Shown here: piece by piece, positions 1 to 8,510 of the stretch
Numbering within the stretch: position 1 is the stretch's first letter
How the letters are laid out: the number at the start of each line of letters is the position of its first letter
DNA from: Sphingobium scionense
GTDB lineage: Bacteria; Pseudomonadota; Alphaproteobacteria; Sphingomonadales; Sphingomonadaceae
Reading direction: 5' to 3'
Length of the DNA stretch: 64,000 nt
NCBI RefSeq assembly: GCF_014197035.1
Contig: NZ_JACIEU010000007.1
Location: 1-64,000, forward strand
Program-made: the position numbers and the translations under genes
The notes under the pieces: model-generated
The model's input: the letters and a program-made list of their open reading frames with translations, nothing else
Told to the model about the DNA's origin: nothing
The model's database searches: none

Positions 1-808
1 ATGATACGCAGCGCCAAGCACTGATCGATGTCGTCGAGAGCGGCCCGATCCCGGCAATCCACGGAGTGGTGCGTTGGAGGCTGATTGATCTGGCCCAGTG
101 GCTCCATGACGAGTTTGCCGTCTCGCTCGACGAGACCACCATCAGCCGCGAGTTGAAGAAGCTGGGTTACGTCAAACTCACGGCGCGGCCTCGCCACCAT
201 GCCCAGAACGAACATGCTATGGAGGCCTTCAAAAAAGGGGCTTCGCTGCCGAGCTGGCAAAGGTCAAAGCCATCCTCCCGAAGGGAACGCCCATAGAGGT
301 ATGGTTCCAGGACGAGGCGCGTGTCGGCCAGAAGAACACAATCACACGGCGCTGGGCCAGACGCGGAACGCGGCCATCGGCACCGAAAGATCAGCGAACG
401 AAATCAGCCTATATCTTTGGTGCGATCTGCCCGGAACTGGGCAAGGGCGCCGGGCTCATCCTGCCCTTTTGCAATACCGATACCATGTCACTGCATCTGG
501 CCGAAATATCCCTTGCCGTCGCGCCGGGTGCTCACGCGGTTGTGCTGATGGACCAAGCTGGTTGGCACATGACCGGCAAGCTCGATGTCCCCCACAACAT
601 CAGCATCGTCGCGCTCCCGGCCAAATGCCCCGAACTAAACCCGGTCGAGAACATCTGGCAGTTCATGCGCGACAACTGGCTCTCCAATCGCGTCTTCACA
701 TCCTACGAAAACATTGTCGACCTCTGCTGTGAAGCTTGGAACAAGCTCGTCGACCAGCCTTGGCGCATCATGACCATCGGGCGCCGCAAATGGGCGCGTG
801 GGTCATGA
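1..808 (+). CDS. IS630-family transposase, 5' partial, two frames joined by a -1 shift
   Basis: This is a DDE-type transposase that cuts and joins IS ends. The N-terminal helix-turn-helix part (SLDETTISRELKKLGYVK) is read in frame 3 up to about 236. The catalytic part is read in frame 2 from about 236 to the TGA at 806-808. All three acidic motifs are present in frame 2: FQDEARVG, LMDQAGWH and PELNPVENIW. The change of frame is -1 and falls exactly on an A6G4 run (231-240), a classic slippery sequence. The two halves may therefore be joined by programmed frameshifting rather than broken by mutation. Both halves otherwise look intact, so the copy may be active; the missing left end prevents a firm statement. 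Confidence 0.85.
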
Positions 809-827
809 TCAATGCAGGTTGGTATTA
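1..827 (+). mobile_element. IS630-family insertion sequence, right part (left end outside window)
   Basis: The transposase reading frame is open from the first bases of the window, so the element starts further left. The right boundary is placed at the TA around 826-827, because IS630 elements insert at TA and the bases just after the transposase stop (GCAGGTTGGTATTA, ending at 827) look like a terminal inverted repeat. The matching left repeat is not visible, so this edge is an inference. Sequence beyond it belongs to a different, dispersed repeat. Confidence 0.75.
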
Positions 828-877
828 GCCGCGCGCGGCGGACGCGTCATGGGTGCGGCGTGGGGGCAAAAGGCCCT

Positions 878-904
878 GAAACCCCGTTTACACTGTGAAC
901 TTCG
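878..904. repeat. 27-bp dispersed repeat, copy 1
   Basis: These 27 bases occur again, exactly and in inverted orientation, at 24984-25010. The core is an imperfect 15-bp palindrome, GTTTACA-C-TGTGAAC (886-900). Weaker similarity continues for roughly 15-20 bases towards the IS. No gene covers either copy. I do not know its function; it may be a degraded dispersed element or a protein-binding site. Confidence 0.7.
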
Positions 905-1018
905 TAGGAGATTTGGGCTGTCGCGTCACAGCGACGCGCTATGCCGGGCCGATCGATAGCGCGCGACGGCGGGCTCGGAATCGGCAAGTTGCCGGGCAAA
1001 AATGCGCCTCAGTTCATG

Positions 1019-1041
1019 AAAAAGGGGGCCGTGGCCCCCTT
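1019..1041 (-). terminator. Rho-independent terminator of the peptidase/transporter operon
   Basis: On the minus strand a GGGGGC-CACG-GCCCCC hairpin is followed by five T. It begins about eight bases past the stop codon of the last amidohydrolase gene, where the operon should end. Confidence 0.8.
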
Positions 1042-1048
1042 CCCCATC

Positions 1049-2362
1049 CTACCATTCATAGGCCTTGGGCAGGCTGCCCTCGACCGGGGTGGCGTAGCGG
1101 TCGCGCAGCTTGGTCTGGCGATTGTCGATCGGCTGCTGGATGCCGTCGATCCACACCGCGACCGGCGCCGATTCCATTTCCAGCGGATCGCCGTCCCAGA
1201 TCACCACGTCGCCCGCCTTGCCGGCTTTCAGCGAGCCGATCCGGTCGCCCAGGCCCATCGCCTCGGCCGGGGCGGAGGTGATGCTGCGCAGCGCCTGGCC
1301 CCAGCTGAGGCCGGTGGCGCCCGGCACCTTGTTGAGGGCGACCATATTGCCCGCCTGCTGGGTGGCGAGGCGCAGTTGCAGCGCTTCGTCCCGGTCCATC
1401 AGGCCCATGGCGACGGGCACGCCGGCCTTCACCATGCGGCCCACGTTGCTTTGGGTCGCGGCCAGCTTCTCGAAGCTGGAGGGCAGGTCGTCGAGCCCGC
1501 CGGCGATCACCGGCACCTTGGCAGCGGCGATCTGGCTCGCCACCATCCAGCCCTCGGTCGCGCCGGCGAGGATCAGCTTCAGCGCCGGGAAGTCCTGCCT
1601 GAGCGCCAGCACGCCGAGAATGTCGCGCGCGCTTTCGACATGGATCATCAGCGGCATGGCGCCGGTGACGACCGGGACCAGCGCCTCGGCATCGACGCGG
1701 TTGAGCAACGCGTCCTTCGACCGGCCATCATAGCTGGCCGGGGCCTTGGCATAATCCTGCGCCTCGCGCAGCATCATCTTAAAGGTCAGATAGGCGGCCG
1801 GACGGCTGCCGCCGGCATCCTCCGCGCCCTCTTCGCCCATCTCGACATATTGGAAGGCGCGCGCCTTCGTGATCGGGTCCATGTCGGCACCCAGATCGAC
1901 CACCGCGCCCTGCCCGGCGAAGATGCCGTTGCCGGTCGCGGGCACGACCACCGCGCGAGTCACGCCGGCGGTGCGGCTGATCGCGATCGGATTGGCCAGC
2001 GGGTTGATCGCCGGCGCAACGTCGATCGCGGCCGAGAAGGGCGTGCGGGCGTTGATGTCGTTGGTTTCCTTGACACCGGGCACTTCGGCAAGGCCCACGC
2101 GCGAGAAGCCCGAGACGATGCCGGGCGTCACCCATTTGCCGCTGGCGTCGATGGTCTTGGCGCCGGCCGGCACGGCGACGCCGGTCCCGGCGGCCACCAC
2201 CTTGCCGGCGGAAATGACCACGGTGCCATTCTGGATCGGTTCCGACCCGTCACCGATCGCCAAAGTGGCGCCGGTGATGGCGATGGTCTGGGCCATGGCC
2301 ATGGGCGAGGCGGCAACGGCGAGCAGCGCGGCGGCGGCGCGGATTGCGGTCTTCATCGTCAT
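1049..2362 (-). CDS. Exported amidohydrolase-family protein with lost metal ligands
   Basis: The 437-residue protein has a signal peptide (about 1-24, ending AMA-Q) and the composite beta-sandwich/TIM-barrel layout of amidohydrolases, with a typical C-terminal end (GDVVIWDGDPLE). The first metal-binding motif is missing. After VTPG (78-81), where the family and the neighbouring paralogue have HSH, this protein has F86-S87-R88. The paralogue's second histidine cluster (AFHHAVEA) is also not conserved here (LAGATEGW). One histidine (IHVESA) remains. It is the last gene of a three-gene operon, with a 4-base overlap (2359-2362) with the intact paralogue. It may be a non-catalytic partner subunit or use a different chemistry; that is inference. 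The family call is secure, the function is not. Confidence 0.85.
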   Translation of the reverse strand: MTMKTAIRAAAALLAVAASPMAMAQTIAITGATLAIGDGSEPIQNGTVVISAGKVVAAGTGVAVPAGAKTIDASGKWVTPGIVSGFSRVGLAEVPGVKETNDINARTPFSAAIDVAPAINPLANPIAISRTAGVTRAVVVPATGNGIFAGQGAVVDLGADMDPITKARAFQYVEMGEEGAEDAGGSRPAAYLTFKMMLREAQDYAKAPASYDGRSKDALLNRVDAEALVPVVTGAMPLMIHVESARDILGVLALRQDFPALKLILAGATEGWMVASQIAAAKVPVIAGGLDDLPSSFEKLAATQSNVGRMVKAGVPVAMGLMDRDEALQLRLATQQAGNMVALNKVPGATGLSWGQALRSITSAPAEAMGLGDRIGSLKAGKAGDVVIWDGDPLEMESAPVAVWIDGIQQPIDNRQTKLRDRYATPVEGSLPKAYEW

Positions 2363-3762
2363 TTCACGTCTCCCGCGCCGATCTGGCCGAGTTCGAAATC
2401 GGTTACCGGGCGCCGCTTGGGATCATTGGCGTCATAGAGCAAGGCGCCGTCGACCCAGACCTTTTCCGGCCGGGTATAGGTGCTGAAGGGATTGCCGTTC
2501 CACAGCACGACGTCGGCCATCTTGCCGACCTTCAGGCTGCCGGTCTGATCGGCGATGCCCATCGCCTTGGCCGGATTGATGGCGAGCCAGGTCCAGGCGA
2601 TCTCGTCAGGGATGTTGATGCCCATGCGACGGCCCGCGCCCAATGCCTTGGCCGCTTCCTGGTTCAGGCGCTGAATGCCATTCTCGTCATCGGAATGGAC
2701 GATGGCGCAGGCGCCGGCCTGGTGGACGAGCGGGACATTTTCCTTGATCCCGTCATAGGCTTCCATCTTGAAGCCATACCAGTCGCCCCACATGGCGGCG
2801 CAGATACCGTTTTCGCGCAGCAGGTCGGCGATCTTGTAGGCCTCGACGGCGTGGTGGAAGGCGGTGACCTTGTAGCCGAACTCCTTCGACATATCGATCA
2901 CATTGGCCATCTCGTCGGCGCGGTAGCAATGGTTCTGGACCAGGATCTTGCCCTCCAGCGCGTCGGCCAGCGTCTCCATGCCAAGGTCACGGGTCTGGTC
3001 CTTCCCGGCGGCGCGCTTTTTCTGATATTCGCGCGCCTTGATCCAGGTCTGGCGATCGACCGCCATATTGCCCATGCGGGTGCTGGGCTCGCGCCCCTTG
3101 GCGCCATAGACGCGCTTGGGATTTTCGCCGCAGGCCATCTTCAGGCCATAGGGCGCGCCGGGGAACTTCATGCCCTGCATGGTGCGCGCCTGAACATTCT
3201 TCAGGATCACGCTGCGGCCGCCGAACAGATTGCCGGAACCGGGCAGAACCTGAAGCGTGGTGACGCCGCCATTGGCGAGCGCACGGCCAAAGCCGGGATC
3301 CTGCGGCCAGACCGAATGTTCGGCCCAGACATGGGGCGTGACCGGCGAGGTCATTTCATTGCCGTCCGAATGCGCCTCCACCGATGGGGAGGGATAGACG
3401 CCCAGATGGCTGTGAATGTCGATGACGCCGGGCGTCACATATTTGCCGGTGCCGTCGAACACCGCGATGTCCGCCGGGATCGGCGTGTCGGGACCGCCGA
3501 TCGATGTGATCTTGCCGCCCGACAGGAAGACGACGCCCTTGTCGATCCGCCCGCCCTCGCCATCGAAGATGGTCACGTTGCGGATCACCGTGGCGACGCC
3601 CGGATAGGGCTTGTAGGTGGAGGGATAGGGATTGTCCGGCTCGGCCGAACTGCCCTGGGCCGCCGGTGCGGGCTGATCCTTTTCCTTCCTGGCGACCGCC
3701 GGCGCGGTCATGCCGGTCGCGACCAGCGCCAGCCCCAGCAGCAGCTTGCTGCGTGCGTTCAT
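2359..3762 (-). CDS. Exported metal-dependent amidohydrolase (dipeptidase/imidazolonepropionase-like)
   Basis: This 467-residue exported hydrolase has an N-terminal signal (about 1-25, ending AVA). The first metal motif is intact (DIHSH, H117 and H119). Further likely ligands are in NHCYRADE, TAFHHAVEAYK and the late IVHSDDENG aspartate. The C-terminal KVGKMADVVLWNGNPF is typical of imidazolonepropionase-like and dipeptide-cleaving amidohydrolases. It overlaps the transporter gene upstream by 4 bases (3759-3762) and the degenerate paralogue downstream by 4 bases, so translation is probably coupled. With a peptide transporter in the same operon, cleavage of small peptides in the periplasm is the simplest reading, but the substrate is not shown by the sequence. 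Confidence 0.9.
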   Translation of the reverse strand: MNARSKLLLGLALVATGMTAPAVARKEKDQPAPAAQGSSAEPDNPYPSTYKPYPGVATVIRNVTIFDGEGGRIDKGVVFLSGGKITSIGGPDTPIPADIAVFDGTGKYVTPGVIDIHSHLGVYPSPSVEAHSDGNEMTSPVTPHVWAEHSVWPQDPGFGRALANGGVTTLQVLPGSGNLFGGRSVILKNVQARTMQGMKFPGAPYGLKMACGENPKRVYGAKGREPSTRMGNMAVDRQTWIKAREYQKKRAAGKDQTRDLGMETLADALEGKILVQNHCYRADEMANVIDMSKEFGYKVTAFHHAVEAYKIADLLRENGICAAMWGDWYGFKMEAYDGIKENVPLVHQAGACAIVHSDDENGIQRLNQEAAKALGAGRRMGINIPDEIAWTWLAINPAKAMGIADQTGSLKVGKMADVVLWNGNPFSTYTRPEKVWVDGALLYDANDPKRRPVTDFELGQIGAGDVK

Positions 3763-5288
3763 GCCTGTTTCCCCTTTTCAGCGGCAATGAGATCGAGATG
3801 CATCATGCGTTTCACATAGGGCGAGACCAGCAGCACCAGGCCGCCGACCACCACGGAAAACCAGCCGATGCGGCTGTAGACGTCCAGCACCTGGGTCACG
3901 TCGCCCGCCCCGCCGCTGCCGGTGGCGCGCGCGATCAGGCCGGCGATGAAATTGCCCGCCGCCATCGCCAGGAACCAGGTGCCCATCACCAGCCCGACCA
4001 TGTTCGACACCGACAGGCGCGTCATCGCCGACAGCCCGACCGGCGAGAAGCAGAGTTCCGCCATGGTGTGGAGCAGATAGATGAGGAAGACGAAGATCAC
4101 CGGCGTCAGCGACTGGCCGGCCATCGCCGCACCCGCGACCAGCACCAGGAAGCCGGCGCCGCACAGGATGAGGCCGATGCCGAACTTGGCGGGCGAGGAT
4201 GGTTCCAGCCGGCGCTTGTCGAGGAAGGTCCACAGCACCGCGAACAGCGGCGCGAACAGGATGATGTAGATGGAATTGACCGACTGGAACAGCGAGGCCG
4301 GCACATCCCAGCCGAGGATGACGCGATCGACATTGCGGTCGGTGAAGATGTTGAGCGACGAACCGGTCTGTTCGAACAGACCCCAGAAGAGCGGATTGAG
4401 CGCGATCAGGAAGAGCGCGGCGAACATCCGGTCGCGCTCCACCTTCGTCAGCACCGTCACCGTTCGCCACAATATATAGGCCACGGTCAGAGCCGAGAAG
4501 ATCAGCAGCGTATAGCCCAGCAGTTCGGCATAGCGGATCACCATCCAGATCGCCGCCACGCCCAGCGCAGCGCCGGCATAGATGGTCCATTCCTGCGAGA
4601 TCGCGCCGATCGCCGGCGCGCGCAGCCTTTGCGGCGCAGGCGGCTCGCCCTTGCCCAGCAGCCAGGGCCGCAGCCAGACGAACATGGCGAGGCCGAGCAA
4701 CATGCCGACGCCGGCGGCGCCGAAGCCCCAGCTCCAGCCCCACAGCTCGCCCAGCAGGCCGCAGACGATCGGGCCGCTGGCGCCGCCCAGGTTGATGCCC
4801 ATGTAGAAGATGGAGAAGGCCGGGTCGCGGCGATGATCGTCACGGGCATAAAGTTCGCCCACCAGCACCGAGATATTGGCCTTCAGGAAGCCGGTGCCGA
4901 CGATGATGCTGGCCAGCGCCAGATAGAAGCCGTTGAGATAGAAGGGATCCTGCCCCCCCGGCCCTTCGGTGATGGCGATCAGGAAATGGCCGATGGCGAT
5001 GAATACACCGCCCACCAGCACCGCCTTGCGCGGGCCAAGGAACCGGTCGGCCAGATAGCCGCCTATGACCGGGGTGATATAGACCAGCGAGGTATAGGCG
5101 CCGTAGAGGAGATAGGCCTTGTCCTCGCCGAACAGGAAATGTTTGGTGAGGTAGAAAATCAGGATGGCACGCATGCCATAATAGGAAAAACGTTCCCACA
5201 TTTCCGCGAAGAACAACAGGAACAGGCCGCGCGGATGGCCGAGCCAGGTCTTGCCTGCCTCCGCCGGTACGGTGATTGCGGTCGCCAT
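3759..5288 (-). CDS. POT-family proton-coupled peptide transporter
   Basis: This 509-residue inner-membrane protein belongs to the proton-dependent oligopeptide transporters (PTR/POT, MFS superfamily). The ExxERFxYY signature is complete at residues 29-37 (EMWERFSYY), where it is needed for proton coupling. Many hydrophobic segments follow, consistent with the usual 12-14 helices. A late FSPVGLSAMTRLS region resembles the conserved C-terminal POT motif. It is the first gene of the operon with the two amidohydrolases and probably imports di- or tripeptides that they act on or produce. Confidence 0.92.
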   Translation of the reverse strand: MATAITVPAEAGKTWLGHPRGLFLLFFAEMWERFSYYGMRAILIFYLTKHFLFGEDKAYLLYGAYTSLVYITPVIGGYLADRFLGPRKAVLVGGVFIAIGHFLIAITEGPGGQDPFYLNGFYLALASIIVGTGFLKANISVLVGELYARDDHRRDPAFSIFYMGINLGGASGPIVCGLLGELWGWSWGFGAAGVGMLLGLAMFVWLRPWLLGKGEPPAPQRLRAPAIGAISQEWTIYAGAALGVAAIWMVIRYAELLGYTLLIFSALTVAYILWRTVTVLTKVERDRMFAALFLIALNPLFWGLFEQTGSSLNIFTDRNVDRVILGWDVPASLFQSVNSIYIILFAPLFAVLWTFLDKRRLEPSSPAKFGIGLILCGAGFLVLVAGAAMAGQSLTPVIFVFLIYLLHTMAELCFSPVGLSAMTRLSVSNMVGLVMGTWFLAMAAGNFIAGLIARATGSGGAGDVTQVLDVYSRIGWFSVVVGGLVLLVSPYVKRMMHLDLIAAEKGKQA

Positions 5289-5465
5289 CGGACCCCCTTG
5301 AAATTGTCTTTTTGTGCCGGCCGGCGAAACGCGGCGGCGTTATGGCCCGGACCCTAGAGGGGAAAGGTGGGCAGAGTCAAAGCGGGGTTGGGGGCGGGGC
5401 TGAAGCGATAGGAAGTGTGCCCTTGGCCCTTGCGTCCGGCGGCAAAGCGTCCCATTTGGCAACCG

Positions 5466-6044
5466 ATGTTCAACGACCTGTCCAGCCCCCTCGCCCTGCT
5501 GCAGACCCGCCGTTCCGGCAAGCCGCGCGACCTGATCGCGCCCGGCCCGGACGATGCGCAGCTGCGCCAGATCCTCGAAGTCGCGCTGCGCACGCCCGAT
5601 CATGGCAAGCTGGCGCCCTGGCGCTTCGTGATCGTGCCGCAGGACAAGCGTGCGGCACTGGCCCAAGTGCTGGAGGCCGCCTATCGCGCCGAGAAGCCCG
5701 AGGCCGGGCGGCTGGAGATCGAGGCGATGCACCAGTTCGCGCATCAGGCACCGACATTGGTGGTGGCGCTGTCCAAGCCGGTCGCGGGCAGCAAGATCCC
5801 GGTCTGGGAGCAGGAATTGTCGGCGGGTGCGGCGATCATGAACCTGCTGCACGCTACCCATGCGCTCGGCTTTGCCGGCGGCTGGCTCACAGGCTGGCCG
5901 AGTTTCAATGACGATGTGCGCGACGCCTTTGGCGGCGCGCACGAGCGTCTGGCCGGATTCGTCTTCATCGGCACCCCCTCTCGTGACCTGGAGGAGCGCC
6001 CCCGGCCAGATTATAACGATATCGTATCGACCTGGGACAGATAA
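5466..6044 (+). CDS. Nitroreductase family protein (YdjA-like)
   Basis: This 192-residue FMN-dependent oxidoreductase shows the family's N-terminal LLQTRRSGKP, the RTPDHGKLAPWRF segment typical of the short YdjA-type nitroreductases, and a late GWLTGWPS region. The ATG at 5466 is chosen because similarity starts at MFNDLSSPLALL; an upstream in-frame ATG (5415) adds residues with no family character. It is followed 73 bases later by a GntR-type regulator in the same direction. The natural substrate cannot be told from the sequence. Confidence 0.88.
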   Translation: MFNDLSSPLALLQTRRSGKPRDLIAPGPDDAQLRQILEVALRTPDHGKLAPWRFVIVPQDKRAALAQVLEAAYRAEKPEAGRLEIEAMHQFAHQAPTLVVALSKPVAGSKIPVWEQELSAGAAIMNLLHATHALGFAGGWLTGWPSFNDDVRDAFGGAHERLAGFVFIGTPSRDLEERPRPDYNDIVSTWDR

Positions 6045-6117
6045 TTGCCGAAAATATGGGCTTTCACGTAACGCGGTCCATTGACCTGCACGGCTGTATT
6101 ATGGCACTGATGCACTT

Positions 6118-6462
6118 ATGAGCGACGAATCCAAACCCGTCTACCTCCGCCTTCGCGAGATCATTGCCGCCTCCATCCTGGATGGGGAGTATCGCGATGG
6201 CGACCTCCTCCCCTCGGTCCGCGCCTTTGCGGCGCAACAGGGGGCCAATCCGCTGACCGTGGCGAAGGCCTATCAGAGCTTTCAGGATGACGGCCTGGTC
6301 ATCGTGAAGCGCGGCGTGGGCATGTTCGTCGCCGATGGTGCGACCCGCAAGCTGCGCGAGGCGGAACGCAGCCGCTTCCTGGAAAGCGTATGGCCGCCGG
6401 TCGCGGCGCAGATAAGGCGGCTGGGCATCCGGCTCGACGAACTGGACAGCCAGAAGGTTTGA
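6118..6462 (+). CDS. Short GntR-family transcriptional regulator (YtrA-like)
   Basis: The 114-residue protein is a winged-helix GntR DNA-binding domain (about 8-75: PVYLRLREIIAASILDG, LLPSVRAFAAQQGANPLTV, KRGVGMFV) followed by only about 40 residues, too few for a ligand domain. This matches the YtrA subgroup, which often controls transport or membrane genes next to it. No ABC transporter is adjacent here, so its target is unknown. A strong terminator follows directly. Confidence 0.88.
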   Translation: MSDESKPVYLRLREIIAASILDGEYRDGDLLPSVRAFAAQQGANPLTVAKAYQSFQDDGLVIVKRGVGMFVADGATRKLREAERSRFLESVWPPVAAQIRRLGIRLDELDSQKV

Positions 6463-6468
6463 ACAAGG

Positions 6469-6493
6469 GCGCCCCCAGGGGCGCTTTTTTTTT
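6469..6493 (+). terminator. Rho-independent terminator after the GntR gene
   Basis: GCGCCC-CCAG-GGGCGC hairpin (6469-6484) followed by nine T. It overlaps the last codons of the convergent TPR gene by two bases. Confidence 0.9.
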
Positions 6494-8507
6494 ACAATGA
6501 AGCGAGCGCCTTCACCGCTAACTGGCGATCGGGGAAATTGGCGGCGGCCGCGCGCGACAGCGCGCGCTTCGCCTCTGCCTTGCGCCCGGCAGCGGCATAG
6601 GCCTGTCCCAGATGGAGCTGGAAGGGCGGGTTTTGCGGCGCGAGCGCGACCGCCTTTTCCAGCAGGTCGATCGCCGCCGGCCCCTGCGCATCAGTGCGCA
6701 GCAGCACCAGGCCATAGATATCGGCGGTCACTGGGTTGGCCGGCATCAGGCGATAGGCCTGGGCGGCATAGAGGCGCGCCTTGCCGGGCGATCCCGTTTC
6801 CAGGCTTGCGCGGGCCAGATCGGCCATCAGCAGCGCATCATGGCCGCCCGTCTGCGCCTGCACCGCCTGCAACAGGCGCAGCGCACCGCGCCAGTCATGC
6901 GCCTGCATCGCTGCCCCGGCGGCCAGCCGCTGCATCTCCACATCCATCGGATTCTGCGCCAGGAACAGGCGGATGAGTTGCAGCGCGCGGGCGGGATCGC
7001 CCACTGCGCTCCAGGCTGCGACCAGCCGCAGCGCGGCATTGCGATCAAACCGGATATTCGCCGCCGCCTCGAAACTGCGGGCGGCATCGGCGGGGCGGCC
7101 GGTGGCGACCAGCGCATCGCCCAGCACGACATGGGCGCCCGGCGCGCCGGGATTGGCCCGCGCCAGCAGCGCCGCGCGGTCGACCGCCTCGCCCGTGCGC
7201 CCCTGCATCAGGAGGGTCCGGATGTAGGGGATATTGTCGGCTGCGGTGGCGACATCGGCCGGCGGCGTCATGACAGCGTTCGTGCCACCCAGAAGGTCAG
7301 ACGAGGGACGCACCGGCCAGGAGGCGCGGGCCAGAAGCGCATCGGCCTGTGCGCGATCGCCCAGCTGCTCCTGCGCGCGGGCGGCCAGCGTCAGCACATA
7401 GGGGTCGGCATCATGGCGATCGACAAGGGGCGCGAGCGTCGCCGCCGCGCCGGCATAGTCGCCGGTCAGATAGGATGCGCGGGCCAGCAGCGTGCGCGCG
7501 ACGCGATTGTCGGGCTGCATCGCCACCAGCGGTCCGAGCGCATCGGCGGCCAGCACCGCATTGCCATCCGACAGATGCAACACGCCGCGCAGCAACAGGG
7601 TCGCCGGTTCACCGTCCAGCCGGCCATCGGTGCGGGCCAGCAGGGTGCGGGCGAGATCGGTGCGTCCGGCGCGAGCGGCGATCACGGCCTGAAGGAACCA
7701 GGCGCGCGGATTGCCGGGATCGAGCGCCAGGATGCGCCGGCTGACGCTGAGCGCGCGGCTCGCCCGGCCGGCATCGGCCAGCGTCGCGGCATATTCGGTT
7801 AGCGGGGCAAGCGCATTGGGATGATCGTCGAGCGCCCGTTCGAACCAGGGCAGCGCCGCCACCAGCCCATATTGATCGCGGATCAACATGCCGCGCAGGG
7901 TCAGCGCATCGGGATCACCCGGTGCCAGCGCCAATGCCTTGTCGGCCGCCGCAATCGCCCCGGCCTGGTCGCCCAGCATCAGGCGGAACCGGCCGAGATC
8001 GATCCAGGTCCGGGCCGCACGCGGGGCGAGATGCAGCGCATCGTCAAAGGCGCGCTGGGCAGCGTCATTGTCGCCCTTGGCCTGCCAGGCGCGGGCCGCG
8101 ACACGGGCAGCCTCGGCCGACGTGCCTTCGCCCGCCTGCACCGCGCGCAGGGCGCCATCGGCGTCGCCCTGCAACAGCAACGCCTGCGCCAGCAGCCCAT
8201 TTATGTCCGCGACGCTGGCGCCCAGCTTGCGCGCGCGCAGCAGGTCGGCCTGCGCGCCGGCGCCATCGCCCAGTTGCACCAGCGCGCGGGCATGCCCCAG
8301 CCGCGCCGGCAGCGACGCCGGATTGCCACGAATGGCGTTCATCAACTCGATCCGGGCGGTGCGCGCGTCGCCGGCGTCCAGCGCGGCCAGTCCGCGCGTC
8401 AGCGCCGCGCTCCCGTCCGCCTCATGCACGCGCCACTGCCACAGGCCGGCTAGCGCCAGCAGCAACAGAGCGAGGCCCGCGAGCAGGATCAGGCGTGACC
8501 GCCGCAT
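6492..8507 (-). CDS. Membrane-anchored tetratricopeptide-repeat protein of the XrtA/PEP-CTERM cassette
   Basis: The 671-residue protein has one N-terminal transmembrane segment (about 6-24) and then tandem TPR units through almost its whole length (for example ALTRGLAALDAGDARTA, the AIAAADKALALAPGDPDAL region and the final LHLGQAYAAAGRKAEAKR). It starts three bases after the prsR stop codon, so it is the last gene of that operon. Exosortase loci often carry a TPR protein called PrsT. This one sits in the right place but has a transmembrane anchor rather than a lipobox, so I leave the symbol out. A scaffold role in exopolysaccharide assembly or protein sorting is inferred from context only. 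Confidence 0.85.
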   Translation of the reverse strand: MRRSRLILLAGLALLLLALAGLWQWRVHEADGSAALTRGLAALDAGDARTARIELMNAIRGNPASLPARLGHARALVQLGDGAGAQADLLRARKLGASVADINGLLAQALLLQGDADGALRAVQAGEGTSAEAARVAARAWQAKGDNDAAQRAFDDALHLAPRAARTWIDLGRFRLMLGDQAGAIAAADKALALAPGDPDALTLRGMLIRDQYGLVAALPWFERALDDHPNALAPLTEYAATLADAGRASRALSVSRRILALDPGNPRAWFLQAVIAARAGRTDLARTLLARTDGRLDGEPATLLLRGVLHLSDGNAVLAADALGPLVAMQPDNRVARTLLARASYLTGDYAGAAATLAPLVDRHDADPYVLTLAARAQEQLGDRAQADALLARASWPVRPSSDLLGGTNAVMTPPADVATAADNIPYIRTLLMQGRTGEAVDRAALLARANPGAPGAHVVLGDALVATGRPADAARSFEAAANIRFDRNAALRLVAAWSAVGDPARALQLIRLFLAQNPMDVEMQRLAAGAAMQAHDWRGALRLLQAVQAQTGGHDALLMADLARASLETGSPGKARLYAAQAYRLMPANPVTADIYGLVLLRTDAQGPAAIDLLEKAVALAPQNPPFQLHLGQAYAAAGRKAEAKRALSRAAAANFPDRQLAVKALASL

Positions 8508-8510
8508 CGA

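Noticed and set aside
941..2437. Forward frame opposite the first amidohydrolase
   Set aside because: Antisense shadow; the minus-strand protein has a signal peptide and clear family similarity.
3666..5357. 563-codon forward frame opposite the peptide transporter
   Set aside because: Mirror frame of a membrane protein gene; no ribosome site or motif.
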